Of a stretch of 19,137 nt of DNA, positions 8,418 through 14,263 are shown one piece after another. Below the pieces are notes generated by a model. It was not told where the DNA came from. It saw only the letters and a list, made by a program, of their open reading frames with translations, and did not search any database. This DNA is from Anammoximicrobium sp032229885 (GTDB taxonomy: Bacteria; Planctomycetota; Planctomycetia; Pirellulales; Pirellulaceae): positions 1 to 19,137 of the forward strand of contig JAVYAJ010000453.1 of the NCBI GenBank assembly GCA_032229885.1. Direction: 5' to 3'. Each line of letters begins with the position of its first letter. Position 1 is the first letter of the stretch. A program made the position numbers and the translations under genes.

Positions 8418-9449
8418 TCATCCAACCGGGTCCGGCGCGCTGCTCGCGGGTGGATCCACCGCGGCCTCCGGACGCTCGCGTTTCGGCTGGAGCCGTTTTT
8501 GTCGGTCGGCCGCGGATTCCTGGGGACCGGCGATCGGTTCGTATTCGAATTCCTTCCATTTCATGGCCCGTCGAAACGGCTCGACCCGCAGCACGACATG
8601 GCCGTTCTGGAACAGGCGGACCGAACCGGTCGATTGGCTGACCACCACCGCAACGGCCGCCGTCGTCCGGCTGATGGCCGCCGCCGCCCAGTGGCGGGCG
8701 CCGAGCCCCTTGGACAAGGTCACATCGGCGTGCAGCGCATCGACCAACTGGCACGCGCGCTCGGCGATTCCCTCGGCGTTGACGATGAACGCCCCGTCCA
8801 ACGCGGCGATCTCCTTGATCGCCTCGCGCACACGGGGATCCTCGAGGTCGCGTTCCTTGCGGCTGTACCCTTTCACGGGGTCGAACCCCGCGGGCTGGCA
8901 GCGGGTCAAAACACGACGCGTATCGCCCACCACGAACATCGTTCCCACGGGGTTGCCTTCGCGGCCTTCGCGGCCGATATCCACCGCCAGATCGAGGACC
9001 ATTTTCAGGGTCTCGAGCGGAACGCTGGTCTCGAGCCGTCGCAGGTCGCGGGCGGTCAGTCGGCCCAGATGCTCTTCCATTTGCAGCAAACTGACCGAGT
9101 CCAACTGGCCCGGGGCAAATCCGCTGTAGATGACGATCACCCGCGCGCCGGGCTCGATCAGCTCGCGTCCGACGCTCTCCAACAGCGAGTGCGTCAGCTT
9201 TTCCATGACCGGCGCGTCTTCCATGTTCAGGACGAGCGTCGTGAGCCCCGCTTCTTTGGCGCCGGCCAACTCTTCGGCCAAATCGGCGACCACCAAGACC
9301 TTGTGCTCGCCGATCCGCTCTTTGATTTGAACCCAATCGCTCGGGCCGTCCAGGACCAACAAGACGGCGTCGGCGCCGGTTGCCGTGCACAGTTGCAGGG
9401 CCGTCTCGAGGATCGTCGCAAATTGCGGGGTAAACTTCTGGAACTTCAT
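8418..9449 (-). CDS. Diadenylate cyclase, DAC (DisA_N) domain, archaeal DacZ-like layout
   Basis: A 343-residue protein from the ATG at 9449 (MKFQKF). It has two parts. Residues about 1-115 look like the pyruvate-kinase C-terminal-type fold that precedes the catalytic domain in archaeal DacZ ('DAVLLVLDGPSDWVQIKERI', 'LTTLVLN'). Residues about 145-290 form the DAC domain: 'EGNPVGTMFVVGDTRRVL', then DGAFIV at 218-223, then 'LSKGLGARHWAAAAISRTTA' and 'VVVSQSTGSVRLFQNG'. DGA and RH(x)AA are the catalytic marks of enzymes that join two ATP into c-di-AMP. The usual RHR is RHW here. There is no DNA-binding DisA tail and no CdaA-type membrane region, so the enzyme should be soluble. The C-terminal 40 residues are a charged, proline-rich tail. 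It heads the operon containing the 7TM-HD phosphodiesterase-type gene. Confidence 0.85.
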   Translation of the reverse strand: MKFQKFTPQFATILETALQLCTATGADAVLLVLDGPSDWVQIKERIGEHKVLVVADLAEELAGAKEAGLTTLVLNMEDAPVMEKLTHSLLESVGRELIEPGARVIVIYSGFAPGQLDSVSLLQMEEHLGRLTARDLRRLETSVPLETLKMVLDLAVDIGREGREGNPVGTMFVVGDTRRVLTRCQPAGFDPVKGYSRKERDLEDPRVREAIKEIAALDGAFIVNAEGIAERACQLVDALHADVTLSKGLGARHWAAAAISRTTAAVAVVVSQSTGSVRLFQNGHVVLRVEPFRRAMKWKEFEYEPIAGPQESAADRQKRLQPKRERPEAAVDPPASSAPDPVG

Positions 9450-9876
9450 TCTGGCGCCAATAGACGGCCGCCAAAGGACGCGGCGAACAGGGAAACAGGG
9501 GGCGGGCATGACGCAAATCGAACGCCGGATATCCTACGTGCTGGCAGCGGAATCGGCAAGACGAAAGTCTATCCCGTCCAACCGTTTGCGCCCTGCGCGC
9601 AGCCGGTCGAAGATCCGCGCGCCGCGATCCGCTCCGTACACGCCCGACTCGGTGGATTCGGCTTTCAAAGGGCCGGGACAAACGCGTCACCGCGGTCTCC
9701 ACGCCGCCGGAATCCCGCACGGGCAGCCGCAGAGGGCCGCCTTGGCCCGTTGAAAACTCGGCCTTGCTCCAGGTCACGTTTTTTCCGGTTTTTGTCGTGC
9801 CTCGGAGAGAGCCTGCAGGGCGCGGCGGTCAGGCTGACACGCCCAGCGCGATGGCGATGGGCGCGACGAGATGGCG
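9450..9876. other. Gene-free stretch between toxin remnant and cyclase
   Basis: 427 bases with no convincing gene. Reading frames on both strands continue from flanking genes or have arginine-rich, frame-shadow composition. It should hold the promoter of the cyclase operon, but no clear -35/-10 pair was found. A small palindrome GTCAGGCTGAC lies at 9829-9839, and GGGCC-GCCTT-GGCCC near 9734-9748 could form a weak hairpin. The part next to 9877 may contain the lost 3' end of the MazF-like gene. Confidence 0.5.
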
Positions 9877-10131
9877 TCAGACACTGGATGAGCGGAACGA
9901 CTGGCGGCAAGGCCGCGCAAAACTGACCACGAGCAACCCACCCGAAACGAAATCGGCGGCATCCAGACGTACGGCCGCCGGGTCACCGTACGGCCGCCTC
10001 GTGATTTGACAGAAAACCCAATCTTCGCGACCGGCATCAGCCACACACACAGCCGGACGTAGCTTCGAGTGCGAAAGATCTGAAAACGGAAACGGAACCA
10101 GGACTATTTCCCCGGCTGTAGGTGTGACCAC
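9877..10131 (-). CDS. MazF/PemK-like toxin, C-terminally shortened
   Basis: 84 residues from the GTG at 10131. That start is chosen because AGGAGG lies 7 bases upstream; an ATG at 10158 is also in frame but has no such site. The N-terminus matches the PemK/MazF endoribonuclease family: GEIVLVPFPFSDL (residues 7-19), KLRPA (23-27), then 'VFCQITRRPYGDPAAV' and 'LLVVSFARP'. Relatives I know continue after 'ARPGKLF' for about 30 more residues; here the sequence turns into CRQSFRSSSV and stops. A frameshift or a truncating junction just after ARP is likely. It overlaps the antitoxin by 28 bases, as such pairs do. These toxins cut mRNA; with its C-terminal strand and helix missing this copy may be inactive. 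Confidence 0.7.
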   Translation of the reverse strand: MVTPTAGEIVLVPFPFSDLSHSKLRPAVCVADAGREDWVFCQITRRPYGDPAAVRLDAADFVSGGLLVVSFARPCRQSFRSSSV

Positions 10132-10322
10132 GCCGCATCCTCCTCCTGGCGGAGCCAATCCACGGCCAAGGCTGGCTCTGCCAACAGTGCGGCCTCGCCT
10201 GGCGCCACAGCCGGCTCGTCCAACACCGTTACCAGCGCCCGGCGGGGCCCGGGAATATCGACCTCACCAAGCAACTGGACCCGACCGGCGGAATCGACAA
10301 CCGCCTCAACCGTTTGAATCAT
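10104..10322 (-). CDS. Antitoxin of the MazF-like pair
   Basis: 72 residues. The ATG at 10322 is backed by a strong GGAGGT five bases upstream. The N-terminus 'MIQTVEAVVDSAGRVQLLGE' has the short beta-rich form of antitoxins that regulate their own operon, followed by 'RALVTVLDEPAV'. The C-terminus 'LAVDWLRQEEDAAWSHLQPG' is the tail I recall for the planctomycete and cyanobacterial partner of this MazF group, which probably wraps the toxin. It appears intact while its toxin does not. It overlaps the end of the unknown gene upstream by 17 bases. Confidence 0.7.
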   Translation of the reverse strand: MIQTVEAVVDSAGRVQLLGEVDIPGPRRALVTVLDEPAVAPGEAALLAEPALAVDWLRQEEDAAWSHLQPGK

Positions 10323-10611
10323 GGGACACCTCCACGAGTATTCTACTCAGAAGCGATGGCTCGGTCAGGTGCAGAGACACTCCCGACCTTCCCGACGAGG
10401 CTATTTTCGAGTCGCCGGCTTTGTTTGTACTCGATCGGCTTGGCGACAAGTTGTTGATTTCCATCTGGTAATGTACATCGTTGGCCGGGTCAAAATACGC
10501 AGTGATCGGACCACCGTCGAGTTTCTGCGGCTTGGACACGGAATTGCAGTTGAACTCGTACTGCCCAATCTCGATTCCATCGACTTCGCATTTGACGACG
10601 GACCTCGGCAT
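10306..10611 (-). CDS. Small hypothetical protein in the cassette region
   Basis: 101 residues, no family recognised. The ATG at 10611 has AGGAA nine bases upstream. The sequence is soluble-looking, with 'VVKCEVDGIEIGQYEFNCNS' at the N-terminus and 'ITAYFDPANDVHYQMEINN' in the middle; after about residue 55 it becomes serine-rich and low in pattern. The frame upstream of the ATG stays open back to a TGA at 10633-10635, and beyond that stop the same frame continues as the small reading frame at 10633-10719. It may therefore be the larger part of a gene split by a stop codon. It overlaps the antitoxin start by 17 bases, so coupling is possible. Confidence 0.4.
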   Translation of the reverse strand: MPRSVVKCEVDGIEIGQYEFNCNSVSKPQKLDGGPITAYFDPANDVHYQMEINNLSPSRSSTNKAGDSKIASSGRSGVSLHLTEPSLLSRILVEVSHDSNG

Positions 10612-10632
10612 GGAATCTCGTTCCTCGCCTCC

Positions 10633-10719
10633 TCACACGCTCCAGACTACGCTGCCGTAGGCGTCGTGCATTGTCCACGACGAAGACGCTTTGGCATGTT
10701 TGTACTCAACTCGCCACAT
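10633..10719 (-). other. Short reading frame, possible 5' part of a split gene
   Basis: 28 codons from the ATG at 10719 (MWRVEYKHAKASSSWTMHD...), with AGGG seven bases upstream. It begins about 21 bases after the end of the third attC-like site, where a cassette gene would be expected to start. Its TGA at 10633 is in the same frame as the gene starting at 10611, only seven codons later. A single nonsense mutation in one 137-codon gene would explain the arrangement. It could also be chance. Confidence 0.35.
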
Positions 10720-10739
10720 GTCGTCGCCCTTCTTCGCCG

Positions 10740-10858
10740 AACGCCCGCGATCACGCGGCGGCGACGAAAACGTCACCACTCTGAATCCGCGGACCATCGC
10801 CCCGCGCGTGCCTCGCTTTGTTCGTGGCCGCAGGGCTCTCCGCTCGATCAACGTTCAA
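10740..10858 (-). other. Third attC-like site, degraded
   Basis: Read on the minus strand, this follows directly on the stop of the broken toxin. The left arm is GTTGAACGTTGATCGAGCGG and the right arm is CCGCGTGATCGCGGGCGTT. GATC and GCGG of the left arm pair with GATC and CCGC of the right, with a two-base mismatch between. The right arm ends in GCGTT, the recombination triplet position. Length (119 bases) is within the attC range. Pairing is weaker than in the other two sites and no extra-helical base can be assigned. Confidence 0.4.
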
Positions 10859-11176
10859 CGATATCAGCAGCCTTGAGCGGGGCTTGGCCGGGGCCACGCA
10901 CTCACAGTATCCGAACTTCGTCGTCCACGACAGTGAATACGCAACGGTAGGGGAAACCAGTCTGGTCTTGAACAGTGCCTGCTGTAGCTCGAACTCGAAT
11001 TCGGCGCTCTCCGGTGCGATCGAGCAAGCCAAGGGTTGCAGGACGATCCGTTCTGTACACGCCAGGAACGCTCGACACCAAGCGGCCGCACCCTGCGACG
11101 ATCTCGCGAGTATGGAGGCGTAGATCCCGTCAACGTCGCTTTCAGCAGGCTCGACGATAACGAGTCGATAGGTCAT
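10848..11176 (-). pseudogene. ParE/RelE-type toxin, frameshifted and stopped
   Basis: The ATG at 11176 overlaps the antitoxin stop as ATGA. The first frame reads 'MTYRLVIVEPAESDVDGIYA' to 'ELQQALFKTR', the N-terminal two thirds of a ParE/RelE-superfamily toxin. It then goes off pattern (LVSPTVAYSL). Shifting the frame at about 10957-10964 restores 'GFPYRCVFTVVDDEVRIL', then a TGA at 10902-10904, then VRGPGQAPLKAADIVER and a TGA at 10848. LFKTR..FPYR..FTV..DEVRIL.VRGPGQAPL is the expected family run. So a one-base deletion (or two-base insertion) and a probable CGA-to-TGA change inactivate it. Without the shift the first frame continues open to 10751 as unrelated sequence. Confidence 0.8.
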
Positions 11177-11427
11177 GCGTCGCTCGTGATGCCGCGGCGA
11201 CGACGGAACTCCACATCAAAAACGGACAACGGTCGCATCCGCCCTGCGTCCATCGCGTCGAGTGACTCTCGAATAGCCGCAACATCTTCCTCGTATTCGG
11301 CCACCGACGGATTCTGCAGTCGCCAGGCTTCAAACAGTTGCCGCCACGTCACTTCGGATTCCGCGCCCGACACGAGCGAAATCGCAAAGTCGTGGAATCG
11401 ATCGAGTTCTTCCATCGTGACATTCAT
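11173..11427 (-). CDS. Antitoxin of the broken ParE-like toxin
   Basis: 84 residues from the ATG at 11427, chosen because GGGA lies seven bases upstream; ATGs at 11448 and 11415 are alternatives. The pattern 'EELDRFHDFAISLVSGAES', then 'TWRQLFEAW', then 'IRESLDAMDAGRMRPL' resembles small planctomycete antitoxins that have 'LERFH.F....L......L..L...W' and 'I...L.D.DAGR..P'. The last part would bind the toxin groove. The frame is intact although the toxin is not, a common state when the antitoxin outlives its partner. The stop overlaps the toxin start (ATGA at 11173-11176). Confidence 0.65.
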   Translation of the reverse strand: MNVTMEELDRFHDFAISLVSGAESEVTWRQLFEAWRLQNPSVAEYEEDVAAIRESLDAMDAGRMRPLSVFDVEFRRRRGITSDA

Positions 11428-11517
11428 GCGCGTATCCCGCTGCGGCATTGTACCCGCCGATTCCCATGGTCAACCGGCCCAGACAGACGGCGAGTGCGCG
11501 CTCCAGCCCGAGTCACG

Positions 11518-11605
11518 AACGTTATGGTTAACCGGGCTGCGGCCAACCAAAATTGACTTCAGAGCCCGCGCGACCTGCGGCTCCGGTTGAACCGATTGTT
11601 ATCCG
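11518..11605 (-). other. attC-like integron recombination site 1
   Basis: Read on the minus strand it begins CGGATAAC, then AATC, then GGTTCAACCGG. It ends with CCGGTTAACC, then ATAAC and GTT. The arm GGTT-C-AACCGG pairs over ten base pairs with CCGGTTAACC and leaves one unpaired C in the left arm. An unpaired base at this place is the hallmark of attC folding, in which it orients the integrase. AAC at the outer left and GTT at the outer right stand where the R'' and R' triplets belong. The site starts three bases after the stop of the carrier-like gene. Confidence 0.65.
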
Positions 11606-11608
11606 ACG

Positions 11609-12298
11609 TCAGTCCATGCCAAGATCTTCGATGAACCGAGCAGTTGGGACAACCTTTGACTGGTGCACGCCAAGCGTGTCAGCGACGATTGGTTTTAGTT
11701 CGTCAAGGATTTCATCAAGCGACCGAAGGTGCAATCGTTTGGTGGCGACGGTCATACCGGAAATGCGTTGTGCTATTGCACCGAACGTTGTGAGGCCATC
11801 GGGCGGATTTACGCGAAAAGGGACAGTTAGAAAGTGAAGAACAATCGTGATGATCGCCGCGAGCGCAAGAGTCAATGGTAGGATGGCAAGATCCATTAAC
11901 GCAGCAAAAACGATGGCCGATATGATTGCCGCGAGGACGAGGAAAAGGAGTAGTGTTCGCATCGCTGGCGGGCGTCGCAAACCAGGTGGAGCGGAGCCAA
12001 GAAGATCGCCAAGATGTCTCCATAGCCGTTGGCGCTCCGTTCGAGTGAGTGCATCAATGATCTGGGTGTCGGTGCGAATGCGAAGTTGGTCGTCGTTTGT
12101 GATTTGGCGGACGCAGGAACGCAGTCGCAGGAACGATGACAATGTGGGACAAGTCGCCGCGTGGGCGGCGTCGATTCGCGATTGAATCAACGCAACGAGA
12201 TCGCCGACGGAGCGCACATGCTCTGCCTCCGAATCCTGGATGGATATGCCGAAGTGGTCTTCGACGTCCATTACGAGTTCGATAGCATCAAGTCCCAT
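11609..12298 (-). CDS. Circularly permuted carrier-protein-like membrane protein
   Basis: 229 residues, complete. The N-terminus MGLDAIELVM...HFGISI...EAEHVRSVGDLVALI (1-41) matches helices II to IV of an acyl carrier protein. The C-terminus 'LDELKPIVADTLGVHQSKVV' to FIEDLGMD (198-229) matches helix I and the loop leading to the modification site. The cut falls exactly where the Asp-Ser of the DSL motif would be: the protein ends in LGMD, and starts MG-LD with no serine. Between them lie a charged helical part (about 50-110, with 'RTERQRLWRHLGDLL') and two membrane helices (about 113-137 and 138-159). I recall similar proteins in planctomycetes, usually labelled phosphopantetheine-binding. 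With no visible serine, a classical prosthetic group is unlikely. Base composition looks less GC-rich than the neighbours. It starts 14 bases inside one attC-like site and ends beside another. Confidence 0.65.
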   Translation of the reverse strand: MGLDAIELVMDVEDHFGISIQDSEAEHVRSVGDLVALIQSRIDAAHAATCPTLSSFLRLRSCVRQITNDDQLRIRTDTQIIDALTRTERQRLWRHLGDLLGSAPPGLRRPPAMRTLLLFLVLAAIISAIVFAALMDLAILPLTLALAAIITIVLHFLTVPFRVNPPDGLTTFGAIAQRISGMTVATKRLHLRSLDEILDELKPIVADTLGVHQSKVVPTARFIEDLGMD

Positions 12299-12306
12299 GA
12301 TTCAGT

Positions 12307-12400
12307 CGGATAACGTCGGCCGTAACCGGGCGGCCGGTGACGGGTTTGCCGTCAGGATCGACGCTGTCGGCCGTTTCGGTTAACGGCCTTGTTTGTGCGC
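12307..12400 (-). other. attC-like integron recombination site 2
   Basis: On the minus strand the left arm is AAAC-AA-GGCCGTTAACCG and the right arm CGGTTACGGCC-GAC-GTTATCCG. GGCCGTTAACCG and CGGTTACGGCC pair over eleven base pairs with one extra T on the left. After a small internal loop, CGGCCG pairs with CGGCCG, and a further hairpin GACGG-CAAAC-CCGTC fills the end. The GTTATCCG end is the complement of CGGATAAC at the start of site 1, as expected for R' and R''. The carrier-like gene starts 14 bases after the GTT. A 27-codon frame (12380-12460, minus) ends inside the left arm and may be the tail of an earlier cassette gene. Confidence 0.6.
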
Positions 12401-12675
12401 CCCCGCTTGCCCTCGGAACCGATCGGTGGCCACATAATACCGTACCGACCAGGTCACCATCCCGCGCGGGTCGCCTACGGGATTATCCAGCCTTCAGCGA
12501 CGTTTCGCAATCAGGTGCGCCTGGTTTGCCGCCGGAGCCGCATGGCCTGCCAGCCGCACAGGCATCCATCGAGACCGCGAATGATTCGGCTCAGTGGGCG
12601 GCGCGAGTTGGCCTACCAGCGGAACACGCCCCAGGTACGTCCCCCAACGACGACCCCTTGTTCACTCCCTGTTGA
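12401..12675. other. Gene-free stretch before attC-like site 2
   Basis: No convincing gene. The minus strand holds a short open stretch ending at 12380 inside attC-like site 2 (codes for MVTWSVRYYVATDRFRGQ..., 26 residues from 12460), which could be the remnant of a cassette gene. A plus-strand reading frame here is rich in proline, serine and alanine and looks like a shadow. No integrase or attI site was recognised. Confidence 0.4.
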
Positions 12676-12864
12676 TTCTCACAGAGGCACGGAGCCACGG
12701 AGAAGAAGTTACAACTCGCCGTAGACGAGACGGTCCAGTTGGTGCGCCGTTTTCAGCACACCAGGTCCGAGGTTCTGGTGCAAAGTGCAAATGGACTGCA
12801 CTATCGACGATTAACGTTCCGATGCATCCTCGTATATCTCCGTGTCTCGGCGGCTCCCTGAGAA
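12676..12864. repeat. Inverted-repeat unit of the CACGGAG type
   Basis: TTCTCACAGAGGCACGGAGC... at 12676-12705 is matched in reverse by 12835-12864 (minus strand TTCTCAGGGAGCCGCCGAGA...), with 22 of the first 28 positions equal by my alignment. Repeats built of CACAGAGACACGGAG units are dispersed in many bacterial genomes and, as I recall, often flank GxxExxY genes. The 189-base unit holds the probable GxxExxY remnant. Confidence 0.6.
12709..12827 (-). pseudogene. Collapsed GxxExxY-family gene remnant
   Basis: The remnant begins with an ATG at 12827 (MHRNVNRR, then stop). Shortly after, another frame gives LHQNLGPGVLKTAHQLD followed by RLVYGEL and a TAA at 12709-12711. GxxExxY proteins begin like MH..VN.L and carry VH..LGPG(LLES) near residue 25; some end in (R)RxVYGEL-like tails. 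The remnant would then keep the start, the LGPG motif and the tail while most of the roughly 125-codon gene is gone. It lies between inverted repeats of the kind found beside such genes. The match is short and from memory. Confidence 0.35.
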
Positions 12865-13083
12865 ATTCCGTGTGGAGCGAACGTTACGGATCAATCGGCG
12901 GGGACGGGGCGATTTTCCATACCGCTGGACGCAACCGCCGCTCGATTGCATCCGATTGTTCGTCGGGCTTGGTGGCGAGGTCGATTGGATTGTCGCTCCT
13001 CGGCCCGCGAGTAGACGAACGCGGCTGGACGCCGTGCCGCGCCGCCACGGCGGACGGCGCGGGAGCGTTGGTTCGCGGCGGCG
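12865..13083. other. 3' flank of fba
   Basis: No gene seen. GC-rich inverted pieces such as GCCGTGCCGCGCCGCCACGG near 13033-13052 could fold downstream of fba, but no T-run follows on the minus strand, so a terminator cannot be named. Confidence 0.4.
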
Positions 13084-14097
13084 TCAGCCGACCAATCGCC
13101 GCACGGCGGGGGCGTGTCCGGCCTGGCCGAATTGGATCATTCGCTGTTTGCAGATTTCTTGCATGGCCGCCCGCGCAGGCTTGAGATAATCGCGCGGATC
13201 AAACTTCTCGGGCGTCTCCCACAGCACCTGGCGGATCGCGGCGGTGATCGCCATCCGATTGTCCGTGTCCACGTTCACCTTGCGCACGCCGTGCTTGATC
13301 CCCCGCTGGATCTCCTCGACCGGGACGCCCCAGGTCTGCTTCATCTTGCCGCCGTACTTGTTGATCAGATCCTGCAACTCTTGCGGCACCGACGAGCTGC
13401 CGTGCATGACCAGATGCGTGTTGGGGATCCGCTTGTGGATCTTTTCGATCTGCGCCATCGCCAGCACTTCGCCGTCCGGCTTGCGGGTGAACTTGTACGC
13501 GCCGTGGCTGGTTCCGATGGCGACAGCCAAGGCATCGACATGGGTCTCTTCGACGAACCGGGCGGCTTCGTCCGGCGAAGTCAGCAATTGGTCGTGGCTC
13601 AGTTGGCCCTCGAATCCGTGGCCGTCTTCTTTCTCGCCCATCCCCGTTTCCAGCGACCCCAGACAACCCAGCTCGCCCTCGACGGACACCCCCCGCGCGT
13701 GCGCGATCCGGACGACCTCGGACGTGACGCGAACGTTGTAGGCGTAATCGGACGGGGTCTTGCCGTCTTCCTGCAAGGAACCGTCCATCATCACGGACGT
13801 GAACCCGTTGTCGATCGCGCTGACGCACGTCTGAACGCTGTTGCCGTGGTCCTGGTGCATCACGATCGGGATCTCGGGGTACAGTTCAGCCGCCGCCAGC
13901 ATCAGGTGCCGCAGATAAGCGTCCTGGGAATAGGAGCGCGCGCCGCGCGACGCCTGAACGATCACCGGAGAATCGGTCTCCCGGGCCGCCTCCATGATGG
14001 CCTGGATCTGTTCCATATTGTTGACGTTCAGAGCGGCAACTCCGTAACCGTTTTCCGCGGCGTGGTCCAATAGCGTCCGCAATGGGATCAAAGGCAT
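13084..14097 (-). CDS. fba: Class II fructose-bisphosphate aldolase
   Basis: A 337-residue enzyme that splits fructose 1,6-bisphosphate to dihydroxyacetone phosphate and glyceraldehyde 3-phosphate, or the reverse. The ATG at 14097 (MPLIPLRTLL) has GAGGAG nine bases upstream; an in-frame start at 14118 is less likely. Class II marks are 'GYGVAALNVNNMEQIQAIME' (N-terminus), the zinc site in 'IPIVMHQDHGNS', 'GFTSVMMDGS', 'EGELGCLGSLE', 'LAVAIGTSHGAYKF', 'LVMHGSSSVP' and 'KVNVDTDNRMAITAAIR'. Length and motif order match the longer class II type that uses two zinc-binding histidines and a glutamate. Upstream lies a perfect 11-bp stem-loop (14146-14185) in the probable leader. Confidence 0.95.
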   Translation of the reverse strand: MPLIPLRTLLDHAAENGYGVAALNVNNMEQIQAIMEAARETDSPVIVQASRGARSYSQDAYLRHLMLAAAELYPEIPIVMHQDHGNSVQTCVSAIDNGFTSVMMDGSLQEDGKTPSDYAYNVRVTSEVVRIAHARGVSVEGELGCLGSLETGMGEKEDGHGFEGQLSHDQLLTSPDEAARFVEETHVDALAVAIGTSHGAYKFTRKPDGEVLAMAQIEKIHKRIPNTHLVMHGSSSVPQELQDLINKYGGKMKQTWGVPVEEIQRGIKHGVRKVNVDTDNRMAITAAIRQVLWETPEKFDPRDYLKPARAAMQEICKQRMIQFGQAGHAPAVRRLVG

Positions 14098-14145
14098 GGC
14101 GAAAGACTCCTCGTGCAAAGGCTTTAACGTAGTTTCGAAATCGGG

Positions 14146-14185
14146 CGAACAGCAGCCGTCTCGGGGGCTCCTTCGCTGCTGTTCG
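14146..14185 (-). promoter_or_regulatory. Perfect 11-bp stem-loop upstream of fba
   Basis: CGAACAGCAGC at 14146-14156 and GCTGCTGTTCG at 14175-14185 are exact inverse complements around an 18-base loop. It lies 49-88 bases before the fba ATG and 78 bases after the stop of the lipoprotein gene, both on the minus strand. There is no T-run after it, so an operator, a leader structure of fba, or a processing site fits better than an ordinary terminator. Confidence 0.5.
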
Positions 14186-14263
14186 GCATGCGCAGTCGCC
14201 GGAAGGCGAGCCGGGGCGAGGGGGCGGCGCGGTCGAGGGCAGCTACCGACCGTTTATGGTAGA

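Larger units (their letters stand above)
10740..12400 (-). mobile_element. Probable integron gene-cassette array without integrase
   Basis: Three attC-like sites in one orientation, each just downstream of a minus-strand reading frame: 12307-12400, 11518-11605 and 10740-10858. They delimit two full cassettes, one with the carrier-like membrane protein and one with an antitoxin plus broken toxin. The next cassette would start at about 10739. Genes start close after one site and stop at the next, all in one direction, as in integron arrays. No tyrosine recombinase gene is in the window, so this would be an attC cluster lacking its integrase or the far end of a longer array. Confidence 0.55.

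Noticed and set aside
9760..9880. Fourth attC-like site after the MazF-like gene
   Set aside because: I found no pair of complementary arms with AAC and GTT ends; the small GTCAG/CTGAC palindrome is not enough.
8499..9926. 475-codon plus-strand frame opposite the cyclase
   Set aside because: The minus strand carries the DAC motifs; this frame is a composition shadow rich in R, Q, H and G.
11609..12298. Carrier-like protein as a gene truncated by cassette recombination at LGMD
   Set aside because: The N-terminus supplies the missing second half of the fold, and I recall relatives that also end in DLG(M/A)D, so the gene looks complete and permuted.
12337..12675. Plus-strand 112-codon frame upstream of the inverted-repeat unit
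   Set aside because: Runs through attC-like site 2 against the direction of the array; proline- and alanine-rich with no pattern.
13114..14073. 319-codon plus-strand frame opposite fba
   Set aside because: Antisense shadow of a highly conserved aldolase.
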